Shown: positions 10,013 through 20,719 of the stretch, one piece after another | How positions within the stretch are numbered: position 1 is the stretch's first letter | How the letters are laid out: each line of letters begins with the position of its first letter | DNA from: Callorhinus ursinus | Lineage: Eukaryota; Chordata; Mammalia; Carnivora; Otariidae | NCBI RefSeq assembly: GCF_003265705.1 | Contig: NW_020313005.1 | Coordinates: 16,168,456 to 16,232,455 of the forward strand | Length of the DNA: 64,000 nt | Reading direction: 5' to 3' | Program-made: the position numbers and the translations under genes | Notes under the pieces: model-generated | The model's input: the letters and a program-made list of their open reading frames with translations, nothing else | Database searches by the model: none | Told to the model about the DNA's origin: nothing

Positions 10013-10456
10013 TTCTGGTCTTAGTATTGTTAGGGTAATGCTGGCTTCATCAAATGAATTTGGAAAAGTTTGCTTGAATTTTCTGGTAGAGGTTGTGCAG
10101 AAATTGGTATTATTTCTTCATTGAAAGTTTGGTAGAATTTGCCAGTGAAACCATACGGGCCTGGAGTTTTCTTTTCTTGGAGGACTTTGACTACAAATTT
10201 AATTTCTTTAGTAAATACAGGCCTATTTAGGTTATCTGTTTCTTCTTGAATGAGCTGTGGTAGTTCATGTCTTTCAAAGAATTGGTCCATTTCATCTAAG
10301 ATGTTGAAGTTATTGGCCTGAAGTTGTTCTGAATATCCCTTTATTATCATTTTGATCACTATAGGAGCAACAGTAGTGGTCTTTTTTCATATGCAATGTT
10401 GGTAATTTGTGTCTTTTCTATTTTTTCATTGGTCAGTCTGATTAGAAATGTATTTC
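10013..10456 (-). pseudogene. Old L1 ORF2, start of reverse transcriptase, left part
   Basis: The minus strand encodes a decayed reverse-transcriptase start: FNILDEMDQFFERHELPQL, FTKEIKFVV, KKTPGPYGFTGKFYQTF (usually KSPGPDGFT, so the Asp is lost). The upstream part of the same ORF continues at 12192 on the far side of an inserted young L1, so the two parts were once contiguous. Nonfunctional. Confidence 0.8.
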
Positions 10457-10458
10457 TT
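10445..10458. repeat. Target-site duplication, left copy, of the 10457-12174 L1
   Basis: The sequence AGAAATGTATTTCT before the poly-T of the inserted L1 matches AGAAATCTATCATTTCT at 12175-12191, allowing for small changes. The host L1 alignment breaks and resumes exactly at these copies. Confidence 0.65.
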
Positions 10459-12174
10459 TTTTTAAAATAATTTTGATTTAACATATAATGTATTATTTGT
10501 TTCAGGGGTACAGGTCTGTGATTCATCAGTCTTACACAATTCATAGCACTCACCATAGTACATACCCTCCCCAATGTCTATCACCCAGCCACCCCATTCC
10601 TCCCGCCCCCCTCCACTCCAGCAACCCTCAGTTTGTTTCCTGAGATTGAGTCTCTTATGGTTTGTCTCCCTCTCATCTTGTTTCATTTTTCCCTCCCTTC
10701 CCCTATGATCCTCCATCTTGTTTCTCACATTCCTCATATCAGTAAGATCATATGATACTTGTCTTTCTCTGATTGACTTATTTTGCTTAGCATAATACCC
10801 TCTAGCTCCATCACGTCATTGCAAATGGCAGGATTTCATCTTTTCATGGCTGCATAACATTCCATTGTATATATATAACACATCTTCTTTATCTATTAAT
10901 CTGTTGATGGACATCTTGGCTCTTTCCATTATTTGGCTGTTGTGGACACTGCTCCTATAAACGTTGGGGTGCACGTGACCCTTCAGACCACTACATTTGT
11001 ATCTTTGGGGTAAATACCCAGTAGTGCAATTGCTGGGTCATACAGTAGCTCTATTTTAAACTTTTTGAGGAACTTCCATATTATTCTCCAGAGTGGCTGC
11101 ACCAGCTTGCCTTCCCACTAACAGTGTAGGGGGGTTCCCCTTTCTCTGCATCCCCACCAACATCTGTCCTCTCCTGACTTGTTAATTTTAGCCATTCTGA
11201 CTGGTGTGAGATAGTATCTCATTGAGGTTTTGATTTGGATTTCCCCAATGCTGAGTGATATTGAGCACTTCTTCATGTGTCTGTTGGCCATTTGGATGTC
11301 TTCTTTGCAGAAATGTCCACTCATGTCTTCGTCCCATTTCTTGATTGGATTATTTGTTCTTTGGGTGTTGAGTTTGGTAAGTTCTTTATAGATTTTGGAT
11401 ACTAGCCCTTTATCTGATATGTCATTTGCAAATATCTTCTCCCATTCTGTTGGTTGTCTTTTGGCTTTGTTGACTGTTTCCTTTGCTGTGCAAAAGCTTT
11501 TTATCTTGATGAAGTCCCAATAGTTCATTTTTGCCCTTGCTTTCCTTGACTTTGGCGATGTGTCTAGGAAGAAGTTGCTGTGGTTGAGGTCAAAGAGATT
11601 GCTGCCTGTGTTCTCCTCAAGGATTTTGATGGATTCCTGTCTCACATTGAGGTTTTTCATCCATTTTGAGTTTATTTTTGTGTGTGGTGTAAGGAATGGT
11701 CCAGTTTCATTCTTCTGCATGTGGCTGTCCAATTTTCCCAACACCATTTGTTGAAGCGACTGTCTTTTTGCCATTGGACATTCTTTCCTGCTTTGTCGAA
11801 GATGAGTTGACCATAGAGTTGAGGGTCCATTTCTGGGCTCTCTATTCTGTTCCATTGATCGATGTGTCTGTTTTTGTGCCAGTACCACACTGTCTTGATG
11901 ATGACAGCTTGGTAATAGAGCTTGAAGTCTGGAATTGTGATGCCACCAGCTTTGCTTTTCTTTTTCAACATTCTTCTGGCTATTCAGGGTCTTTTCTGGT
12001 TCCATACAAATTTTAGGATTATTTGTTCCATTTCTTTGAAAAAAGTGGATGGTATTTTGATAGAGATTGCATTAAATGTGCAGACTGCTCTAGGTAGCAT
12101 AGACATTTTCACAGTATTTGTTCTTCCAATCCATGAGCATGGAGCGTTTTTCCATTTCTTTGTGTCCTTCTCAA
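10457..12174 (-). mobile_element. Young carnivoran L1, 5'-truncated, inserted into an older L1
   Basis: The element reads leftwards from a 5' truncation point at about 12174 to a poly-A (poly-T on plus, 10456-10464). It contains the ORF2 C-terminal third: [53 protein letters not shown], then [15 protein letters not shown]. The 3'UTR follows (AACATATAATGTATTATTTG and ACCCAGCCACCCCATTCC on plus). The frame is broken at least once (11672-12005 frames overlap). Length about 1.72 kb. TSD-like copies flank it. Confidence 0.9.
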
Positions 12175-12191
12175 AGAAATCTATCATTTCT
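12175..12191. repeat. Target-site duplication, right copy, of the 10457-12174 L1
   Basis: AGAAATCTATCATTTCT is the right-hand partner of the copy at 10445-10458. The older L1 resumes immediately after it. Confidence 0.6.
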
Positions 12192-13062
12192 ATTGACTTT
12201 TCTCTAAAATCCAGTTTGAGGTTCCATTGAATTTTTTTCCTATTGTTTTTCCATTTTCAATTTCATTGATTTCTACTCTGAACTGTATTTTTTCTTCTTT
12301 CTTGTTGTTTTGGGTCTCATATGCTCTTTTTCAGATGTAATCTTAGATTATTGATTAGAAATCTTTATTCTTTTCTAATATAAGCATTTACTGCTATAAA
12401 TTTCCATCTAAGCACTGCTTTAGCTGCTTGCAAATGACAATATTCAGTATTTTCATTTTTATTTAGCTTAAAATATTTTAAAATTTCCCTTGAGATTTTC
12501 TCTTTGAGTAATAGGTTATTAGTAGTGTATTGTTTAGTTCTAAGTATTTGATTATTTTCCAATTATATTTTTGTTACTGATTTCTAGTTTAATTCTTTTG
12601 TGGTCTGAGTTTATACTCTGTATAATTTCTATTCTTTTAATTTTGAAAGCATTGTTTTAGGTCCAAGAATATAATGCACTTTGGTGAATGTTCCATGTAA
12701 ATTTAAGAAGAATGTGGATCATGTGTCAATTTGGTCAATTTTGGTTCACAGTGTTGTTCAGGATTTTTATATCCTTAGTGGTTTTCTTCCTACTCGTTTT
12801 GCTAATTACTTCGAGTGTTGAGGATGCCAACTATAATTGTGGATTTGGTTATTTCTGTTTCAATTATATAAGTTTTTACTTCATATATTTAGAAGCTTTC
12901 TTGTGGGTTGCATACACAGAATTATTATTTCTTCTTTGAGAATTGAACCCTTCATTATTATGCCATGTCCCTTTTTATCCTGATAATATTCCTTGTTTGT
13001 GAGTTTACTTTGTCTGATATTAAAATATCTATTCTAGCTTTCTTTTGACTAGTGGTTGCATG
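12192..13062 (-). pseudogene. Old L1 ORF2, endonuclease to reverse-transcriptase linker, right part
   Basis: This is the continuation of the host L1 from 10456. The minus strand encodes decayed ORF2 pieces such as AAKAVLRWKFIAVNAYIRKE (linker after the endonuclease). The plus strand shows the usual antisense words AATTTCATTGATTTCTACTCTG, TTGTGGTCTGAGTTTATACTCTG, AATGTGGATCATGTGTC and TTTGTCTGATATTAAAATATC. It ends near 13062. Many stops and shifts. Confidence 0.8.
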
Positions 13063-13560
13063 GTGTGCAGTAGGGAATTAACATGGTAGGCTTGGGGCTG
13101 CTATCCTTAGAAAGACCTGTGGGCAAGGTTGGCTCTTGGCTGGGATCTGGGAATTTGGATTTGGAGGTATTCCTACCATTGCCTCACTAATAAAGGAGGC
13201 TAACTGTGCTAAGACTGTTTGTACCAGCAGTGTGGTTTATCCTGCACATTTGCTTTCCTTCTGGGAGTCTAGAATTTTGGTACACACTAAAGTAGAGGGT
13301 GCCTACAGGAGTAGCTCCAATTAAAACTTTGAATGCTGGGTCTCTATTTGGCTTCTCTGGGCAGACAAGTTGTGCACATATTGCATTTTCATTGCTGGGG
13401 GAAGAGTGTGTTCGTGGGAGGGAGAGCACATCTAGAAGCCTTTGTGATCTGCTGAGTCCTTACTACCTAGTGTAATAAGCCTTAGCTGTAAGTATAGCTG
13501 TATGCTGAGTCCATTAGTCCTAGCAAATATCCAGACATATGGTTGTCTGGGGGACCCCCA
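13063..13560. other. Unassigned; possible LTR-like relic
   Basis: No gene is seen. The end of the stretch (TAATAAGCCTTAGCTGTAAG, GCTGAGTCCATTAGTCCTAGC, GGTTGTCTGGGGGACCCCC) resembles the 3' part of old mammalian LTRs, with a possible AATAA signal near 13473. I cannot name a family or show TG...CA ends with a duplication. Confidence 0.3.
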
Positions 13561-13589
13561 ACCCACATGGTATATTGTTTTCATCTTTT

Positions 13590-14095
13590 GTTGTTGTTAC
13601 TTATACATTGTTTTCTTTTAGTTAAACTATTTATCTTGAAATAATTATAAATTTACATGTAGTTTGTAATAACTCAGAGAGATCCCATGTACTCCTCTCT
13701 AAATTTCTCCCACTGATGACATCTTGCTAAATTATAGTTCGGTATCACAACCAGGATAATGACATTGATACTGTCAAAATATGGAACAGTTCCATCACTA
13801 AAAAAATCCCTCATGTTACCTTTTTTTCTAGCCACACCCACTTCCCTCCTGTGGTCACCCTGGTTCTCCATTTCTATAATATAATTTGTTATTTCAAAAA
13901 TGTTGTGTGAATAAAATCATACAGTATGTGACCTTTTGAGATTGCCTTTTTCCCCCTCTCAGTGTAGTTCCCTTTAGATCCATACAAGTTTTTTGTAGTA
14001 ATAGTTTGTTTCTTTTTGTTGCTGTGAAGTGTTCTCTGATATGGATGTACCACAGTCTTTACTCAACTGTTGAAGGACATCTGGGGTGTTTCCAC
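13590..14095 (-). mobile_element. Old L1M 3' region (left part, split by SINE)
   Basis: The plus strand carries antisense L1M 3' words: GTGTGAATAAAATCATACAG, TGTGACCTTTTGAGATTGCC, CTTTAGATCCATACAAG, ATGGATGTACCACAG, GAAGGACATCTGGGGTGTTTCC. The copy resumes at 14404 after the SINE. 5' direction is to the right. Confidence 0.8.
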
Positions 14096-14403
14096 TTTGG
14101 GACTATTTTATTTATCTACTTATATTTTTATTTTTTAGAGAGAGTGGGAGGGGCAGAGGGAAAGGGAGAGAGGATCTTTTTTTCCAAATTATTTTATTTA
14201 TTAATATTATTATTATTATTATTTTTAGAGAGGGAGCGAGATGGTAGAGGCAGAGGGAGAGGGAGAGAGGGAGAATCTCAAGCTGGGCATGGAGCCCGAT
14301 GGGGGACTCAGTCTCATGACCATGAGATCATGACCTGAGCTGAAATAAAGAGTCCAATGCTTAGTTTACTGAGCCACCCAGGTACCCCGAGTTTGGGACT
14401 ATT
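14096..14403 (-). mobile_element. Can-SINE with perfect 12-bp duplication, duplicated tail region
   Basis: The SINE body is 14108-14391, flanked by TTTGGGACTATT at 14096-14107 and 14392-14403. The tRNA-like head is on the right (minus-strand GGGTACCTGGGTGGCTCAGT). The tail region is present twice: a GAGAGAGTGGGAGGGGCAGAGGGAAAGGGAGAG block at 14138-14170 and a second at 14226-14270, each preceded by a T/A-rich run; an (ATT)n run lies at 14202-14222. This is either an internal tandem duplication or a second truncated SINE at the same spot. Pol III heads of this family derive from tRNA-Lys. Confidence 0.9.
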
Positions 14404-14955
14404 ATGAAAAAAATATTCATGCACAGGTATTGTGTAAACATAAATCTTTATTTCTCTGAGAGAAATGCCCAGGAGAACAAATATTGAGTCATATGGTATT
14501 TGTATGTTTAGTTTTTTAAGAACGTGCCAAACTCCCAGAGTAGCTGCATTGCTAGCCCACTAGCAATGACTATATGGTGATTCCTTTCTTTGCATCCTCA
14601 CTAGCATTTGGTGTTGTCATTTTTTTTTATTTTAGCCATTCTGATAGTGTAGTAATAAGTCATTGTGGTTTTAATTTGGATTTCTTTGATGGTTAATGAT
14701 GCTGCACATCTTTTTTATGTGCTTATTTGCTACACCCCCTCCAGTGAAATATCTCTTCATTATTATTATTTTTTTTTTTTTGCTCATGTTCAACTTGGAT
14801 TTTTTTTCACTATTAAAGTTCGAGAGTTCTTTATATATTCTATATACTAGTCCTTTGCCAAATACATCATTTGCAAATATTTTCTCCCAGTCTGTACCTT
14901 ACCTTTTATCCTATTAGTAGGACCTTTTACAGAGCAAATTTATTAATTTCTCAGT
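14404..14955 (-). mobile_element. Old L1M ORF2 C-terminal and 3' region (right part)
   Basis: This continues the copy at 13590-14095. Antisense words include AATGCCCAGGAGAACAAATATTGAGTC-like sequence near 14465, TTTAGTTTTTTAAGAACGTGCC, TTTGGTGTTGTCATTTTTTTTTATTTTAGCC near 14610, and CATTTGCAAATATTTTCTCCCAGTCTG at 14869-14895, the last being an ORF2 hallmark. Frame is destroyed. Confidence 0.8.
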
Positions 14956-14956
14956 C

Positions 14957-15430
14957 TTGCTTTTTTTCCTCATCTCTCTCTGGTATTCCAATAACACAAA
15001 TGTTAAATTTCCTATTATAGTTCCACAGTCACTGAGGCTCTGTCTACTTTTATTTCCCCCCCTCAGATTGTTTTATTTATTTATTTTGGTTAGACTGGAT
15101 AACTTACATTGTTCTACCTTTCAATTCACTGATTCTTTTCTCTTTTGTCTTCTTTTTAGTCTACTCATTGAACTTTTTCCTCCCAGTTATTGTATTTTTC
15201 ACTTCTAAATTTCCCATTTGGTTCTTCTTTATATCCTCTGTTTTTTTGCTTAAGCTTTCTATTTTTTCATTTATTTCATCAGTTTTGTAATTGCTTGTGG
15301 AAGGATTTGTCATCATGGCTGCTTTTAAATCTTTGCTAAATAATTCTAACATCTCTGTCATCTCAGTGTCAGGATCTATTGATTATCTTTTAAAACGCAA
15401 TTTGAGATTTTACTGGTATGATAAGTGATT
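14957..15430 (-). pseudogene. Old L1 ORF1-like remnant (coiled-coil region)
   Basis: The minus-strand frame at 15161-15361 reads EMLELFSKDLKAAMM, then TDEINEKIESLSKKTEDIKKNQ and NLEVKNTI. This heptad-rich pattern and the KNQMxxLExKNTIT motif match the coiled coil of L1M/HAL1-type ORF1 proteins (RNA-binding chaperone). Only about 65 codons stay open. Outside that frame the antisense words (TTCAATTCACTGATTC, CATCTCTGTCATCTCAGTGTC) keep the same family pattern. Subfamily not determined. Confidence 0.6.
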
Positions 15431-15610
15431 CTCAATTTAAACTTGAATATTTTCATATTTATGCTATGAGACTCTGAATATTATTTTAACCTGTTTTAGG
15501 CTTTTTTTTTTCTGACCCTGTATCAATGTCAGCATCCTGGTTGTGATACTAAATTATACAAGATGTCCAAAAGGGAAAGGGGGAATTACTGCCTTATTAC
15601 TGCCAAATGG

Positions 15611-16050
15611 AAGCAGAAGTCCAGGTTTCCTACTTAACCTCCACTGACACCCAGGCAGGAACAATTCATTACTGCTGGGCTGGAGTGAGATTTCTGGCTC
15701 CCCATATGGTCTCACTGACACTCCAGTGATGTGGTTTTTTTACTGCTGGGTAGTAGTGAAAGTCCTGACTCTCCAGTACGTCTCTTTTGACATTACTCCA
15801 GTGAAAAGGGGAGGGGTTACTGATTGGTTGGAGTGGATGTTCAGACATCCCATACGGTCTCCATTGGAGCTGTGTTGGTTGGGGAGTTTTCCTTACTGGC
15901 TGGTGGGGATCAAATCCGGACCCTTTACTTAGACTTTCCCGACACCAGCTCAGCAAGAGTATTGAAGTGCCTTTGTACAGCATGGTGAAGGTGGAAGTCC
16001 AAGGTCCCCACTTGATTTTTGCTGGCATGGGTGTGGGCACAGTCACAACC
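15611..16050. repeat. Diverged tandem repeat, six units of about 71-87 bp
   Basis: Units start near 15611, 15684, 15755, 15832, 15904 and 15991. Each begins with a GTGGAAGTCC-like word (GCAGAAGTCCAGG, GTGAGATTTCTGG, GTGAAAGTCCTGA, GTGGATGTTCAGA, GGGGATCAAATCCGG, GTGGAAGTCCAAGG). Next comes CTCCCCA-like then a CCACTGACA(C)C-like word, and a TTACTGCTGGG(C/T) end in several units. I recall such repeats in 5' regions of old L1M elements, which fits the flanking L1 pieces. Minus ORF 15669-16091 is a by-product. Confidence 0.6.
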
Positions 16051-16099
16051 TTTTCTGTAATGTTTGCTTGCAATAGAGTGGTTGTCATCAAAAAGTACT

Positions 16100-18050
16100 C
16101 TTTCTTGACTGAGCATTCCTGGTCCTTTGATTAGGAGAGAGCAGGCTTTTTGGGGAGCTTATTTCATCTGCATCTGTTGGTGTTTCTGGTTGCTGGCTTC
16201 TTCATTTCCAAGTCTGGGATATATAAAGCAAAAGGAGAACACAGGGAACTCATCACAGTGTGGTATTCTTTATGTCCTAAGGTACATAGCTGGTCTGTCT
16301 TATCTTCACCTTACATAGTTTTCCAAAATTTGATTTAAATATAATTTCTGGGCTTTAGTGGGAGAAAGAGGGAAAAGTACATTTACAAGCTCAGCTTCCT
16401 GGAAGCATAAGTCTCATATTTTTATTTTTATATTTAATGTAAGTTTCTCATAGATAGCATATTGTGAGGCCTTGCTTTTTTATTAGTCTGATCTGATAAT
16501 GTTTGTATTTTAACTGTTATGCTATTCACATATAATGTGCATGAATGTAATTATTGATGTTTGTATTTAATTTTACCACCTTGCTAGCAGTTTTCTATTT
16601 GTTCCATCTGTCTTTCATTTCTTTTTTTCCCTCTTTTTCTGTATTCATGGGTTAATTGGGCAATTTTTATTCCACTTGTGTTCTCTCTATTTATTTATAC
16701 CTCTTAAAATTTTTCCTTAATAATTGCCCAAGTTTTACAATATACGAATTTAACTAATCAGAGTCTACATTTAAATAAAATTATACCTCTTTGTGTGTAG
16801 TGTAAGACCTTTACAATCATATTCTCACTACCTCCTTCCCATTCTTTGTGTTATTGTTATGTATTTTACTTTTATACACGTCATAAGCACTCAGTACATT
16901 GATGCTATTTTTGCTTTAGACCATCAATTATCTTTTAGAGTAAATAAAAATAAGGAAAAACTTAATTCTATTTTACCTTCGCTTATTCCTTTTCCAGAGC
17001 TCTTTATTTCTTTGTGTAGATCCAGGTTTCTGTCTCATATAATAATTTCTGCCTGAAAAATTTCTTCAATATTTTCTGTAGTGTAGGTCTGCTGGCAGCA
17101 AGTTTTCTCAGTTTTTGCCTAAGAAAGCCTTTATTTCTCATTTATTTCTGAAAGATATTTTCACTTGGTATAGAATTCTGGTTGAGAAGTTTTATATCTT
17201 CAGCACTTTCAAAATGTTACTCCAGTTGCTTTCTAGCTTTCCTGATATTTGAAAAAAAAGTATAATTTAATTATCATCTTTGTTCCTTTATATGCAGTGT
17301 GTCTTTTTTCTCTGGCTGCTTTCAAGGTTTTCTCTTTGTCTTTTAATTTCAGCAGTTTGACGTTCTATGACTAGGTATGTTTGTTGTTTGTTTGTTTTGC
17401 TATGTATTTGGCTTGGTATTCTCTGAGATTCTTAGATCTGTGGTATGGTACCTGTCATTAGTCTTCTAAATTTTTTGGAATTATTTCTTCAAATATTTCT
17501 TTTGCTCTGTTCTCTCTCTCTCTTTTCCTTCTGGTATCCAGTTGCCTATTTGTTAGATTATTTGATTTGTTCCTAAACTCTTGGAATTCTTTTTAGGTTT
17601 TCTCTTTCTTTTGTTCTTTCTTTCTTGTCTCTGTGCTTCAGTTTAATTTTTTGAAATTTTCCAAATTCTTTGATTCTTCAGCTTCTTGAATCTTTTGATA
17701 AGCCAGTTAAAGGCATTTTTCATCTCTGTTGTTGTGCTTTCATTTCTAGCATTTCAGTTTTATTATTTCCTATAATTTCATTTCTACTGATATTACCCAT
17801 AAAATCTTGCATTTGGTTTACCTTCTCCATTAGCATCTTTAGCATATTAATTATATTTATTTTAAATTCCCTGTCATATAGTTTCAACACATATATCATA
17901 TTTGAATTTGGTTCTGATGATTACTTTTTCTCTAGGAGGTGTGTTGCTTTTACTTGCCTTGTTGTATGCTTTGTAAGTTTTTGTAGGAAGACATACATCT
18001 CGTGTAGGACAGTAGAGACTGAAGTAAATATTTTCTATGCTTGAAAAAGA
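16100..18050 (-). mobile_element. Old L1M/HAL1-type region, antisense, heavily decayed
   Basis: Between 16100 and 18050 the plus strand is T-rich and shows antisense L1 words: ATTTCTGAAAGATATTTTCACTTGGTATAGAATTCTGG at 17145-17182, TGTGTCTTTTTTCTCTGGCTGC near 17308, GTTTTCTCTTTGTCTTTTAATTTCAGCA near 17332, and TTATTTCTTCAAATATTTCTTTTGC near 17482. The middle (16340-17080) is less sure. No open frame of interest; plus-strand ORFs are T-rich shadows. Confidence 0.6.
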
Positions 18051-19035
18051 GGCATATCTTTCCTTCCGCTAAGACTTTAGCATAGCAGTTTGAGTCAATC
18101 TAATTAGGAGTTGGGCTGGATTTGAGATTTGTTACTGCTATGGCTAAGCAATACTTTGAGTTTAGGTTAAGGGCTTGTTTGACAGAGAGTATTTTTCAGT
18201 ATATGATCCATCCTCTGGCTTGAGGTCTTTACTGTGCTTTGCATCTAAGAAAAGATACGTATCTTGCAATTTACTTGTTACTCCATGCTTGTTAGCCTAG
18301 CCATAGGGGTATAAGGGTGGAGATCATTTTTTTTTGTTTTGACTAAGCTTCCATCTTTGGGTATGTGGCCTTTTCCATGCTGATCCCCTTCTCCAGCATG
18401 ATTTCCCTCATCTAGAGATAGAGGGATATTTCTCCTCTGTTACCTTTTCTCAGCTGCAGTGGGTCTTCACTAGTGCCGTAAGGGTAACAGTGTTTGTTGT
18501 CTTTTCTCTCATGTGTTAAGGCTTTTTTTTTTTCCCCCAGAAAGGAGATAGAGAATAAAGGTACCAGCGGAGTTTTTACCTTTCCTGCAGTTTGCTCTTC
18601 CCCTTCTTTAGGTCTGCACCACAGGGAGACTCAGAAATTTTCCAATCTTTTCTTTGAATATCCAGTAGAGTTTGTAAAGAAAAAGCCTATAATAGTGTGT
18701 GGACTCCCACAGTTCCTGTGCTGCTTACAGTCTTAATCATCTATCACTAGGTCTCTTTCATCTGCCACCAATTTGCCAATTCCCCTAGCTGAATTCTCCG
18801 TACTGGTGTCTGGATGCTCTTGTCAAGGTAAACCAGTTATTGCATCTCATCTCTCCTTTTGGGCTTGTTGGTTGCCCTGTGATTTTAATGCTCCAACTGG
18901 TTCAAGAAAAATGATGAACTTGCTCTTTGTGTCACTTTTTTTTTTTAATGTTATTGCAGAGTTGGGATTGTCATTCTTTCCCAATCTCTACTTCCTGAGA
19001 GGAAACCAGAAGTCTCAGATAGTATTTTTAAAGTT
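18051..19035. other. Unassigned AT-rich DNA, perhaps old L1 5' region
   Basis: No firm call. Placement next to antisense L1 pieces suggests continued L1 5' sequence. Homopolymer T runs occur near 18329-18336 and 18523-18532. Plus-strand frames at 18494-18736 and 18773-19039 show no known domain. Confidence 0.3.
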
Positions 19036-19039
19036 TTGA

Positions 19040-19556
19040 AAGAATACTTTATTCTAGAATATTTTCAGCCAAGTTGCTATTCAAATATGGGAGTATGATA
19101 AAAATATTCTCAGACATATAAGGCTTTGTCACACAAAGATCCACACTGAAAACAGTTTGGATGAAATACTTAAATAGTAGGAGAGAATAATCCAGAATAT
19201 TTTACTGATGTAAAAGAAGCACAAGTAAAAAAAAATAAAAAAAAAAAAAAAAGAAATTTATTAATGATGATCCAGAATTGAAAATCTAGAATAATATAAA
19301 TATGATGAGTGTTGGGAAGGAGATCAAAGAACCTAAGAGCAAGCTAAAATTCCTGTTTAGTTGGGGGAAACAATAGTATTGTTTAAAAGGCAAAATAGAT
19401 TTTAAAAGGGGAGATCAATTTAGAAAGTAAATTATATGGTAGGAACATGTTCAAACATCATTATCACAATAAATATAAATAGATTAAACTCGCTATTTAT
19501 AAGACAAATAGTGATAGGGTGGATTAGGAAATATCCAGATATATGCATAACTGCAG
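19040..19556 (+). mobile_element. Old L1/HAL1-like fragment, ORF1 end to ORF2 start
   Basis: CAGCCAAGTTGCTATTCAAATATGGGAGTATGATAAAAAT followed by TTCTCAGACATATAAGG matches the ORF1 3' end (usual protein motif AKLSxKYEGxIKxFSDxQ). Farther on, ACATCATTATCACAATAAATATAAATAGATTAAACTCGC matches the ORF2 start (VTLNVNGLNS-like), and TCCAGATATATGCATAAC the next endonuclease words. An A-run lies at 19228-19252. The ORF2 match stops near 19556 and resumes at 20256. Confidence 0.65.
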
Positions 19557-20255
19557 AATGTTCTCTGGTCCAGATTTTCTTGGTAGAAAGTTCTTTTTAC
19601 TAGCCAAACTTTACAGAACATATACTTCCTAGTGCAACATTTTTCATCCAATGTTTTAATGGGGAAATTATATTTATACCCACAAAATTCAATTCAATTT
19701 TTGGCAAAATGATTTCAGGAAAAATAACAAGTTATGTTATAAATACAATTGGTGAAATCATGTGTAGAGATTTTGAAAATTTTGACAAGTGTTAGCAAGG
19801 AAGGATGTTCATCTTGGATTTTGCTTAGAAGCATCTCAGAATCGTTCTCAGTTGAGCAATTCTCTGCCATTGTACACTTGTTCTGAACATGTCTACACTG
19901 CCTTTCATATTTAGCTTAATGTTGTAAAACAAGTCCACAGGAAAGTTGAGAAAATTGTGGAAAGGGAAGCAAAAGGAGTGAGAAAAATTATTGAATGGAG
20001 GAGATATTACTGCAAGTGAGGAAACTTCTGCTAACAACCGTGTTAATTTTTGGTGATGAGGATAGATATTTTAAATATGTTATGATCTAACAAGTTCGTT
20101 ACTGACATATAGGCATTTTACTGTATTCATTTGTGTGTTAGAAAATAGATCAAGGTTTTGATTGATGTGCAGTGGATTATCAGAACAATAAAATAAAGCA
20201 GATTAAGCTCCTGATTATAGTTTTCACATAAGATACCTGATTGTCAGGCACAAAT
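19557..20255. other. Unidentified 0.7-kb segment splitting an old L1
   Basis: The L1 ORF2 match stops near 19556 and resumes at about 20256, so this segment looks inserted. I cannot assign it. It is AT-rich, has a minus-strand 70-codon frame (19825-20037) with no motif I know, no clear terminal repeats and no poly-A tail that I can see. The boundaries are approximate because the host L1 is diverged. A deletion-replacement or an unrecognised DNA transposon are both possible. Confidence 0.35.
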
Positions 20256-20405
20256 TGCGACCTTAACTAAAGTTGCCTGTATCTGAGATAAGACATAAAG
20301 ATTAAAAGTGAAAGATGTAAGAAGACAAATCAGGCAAAATAAAATTAGCATGGCTATCTTAATATTAGATAAAATGGATTCCTACATTCCTTTTGTTTAT
20401 GATTG
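20256..20405 (+). mobile_element. Continuation of old L1 ORF2 endonuclease region
   Basis: AAGATTAAAAGTGAAAGATG and then AAATTAGCATGGCTATCTTAATATTAGATAAAATGGATTCC match the endonuclease stretch that normally encodes LKVKGW and GVAILISDKIDF. It continues the order of the piece ending at 19556. Confidence 0.6.
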
Positions 20406-20433
20406 CTAGGTCAAGTGGAAAAAAAAGAGCAGC

Positions 20434-20478
20434 AGTGTATAAGAGATGTGTATAAGAGAAGTATATAAGAGATTTCAG
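20434..20478 (+). repeat. Short minisatellite-like tract, TGTATAAGAGA units
   Basis: Three to four imperfect units of GTGTATAAGAGAT (13-14 bases) run head to tail: GTGTATAAGAGAT, GTGTATAAGAGAA, GTATATAAGAGAT. It lies inside the old L1 and probably arose by slippage. Confidence 0.7.
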
Positions 20479-20719
20479 TAATATAATTAGTTCTGAATAT
20501 GAAGCTTTATTACCTTCTGCCATATCATTGTCAAAGGTGCATTCTGCTTATCCTTGAATCGTCTTAGGCATGACTCCTTGTCAGCATTTCCTTATTTGAT
20601 TGGAAAGTTCTTCCTTGTCTTGTGTCTCAGTCTTTTCTCTCCAAGGGAGAAAATTAAGTGTTTCTTAGTTCTCCTCCATTGGACTATGTATAAAAAGTCT
20701 ATTCATATGCATGTGATGT

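Noticed and set aside
15669..16091. 140-codon minus frame as a gene
   Set aside because: It results from a tandem repeat with a unit not always a multiple of three, next to old L1 sequence.
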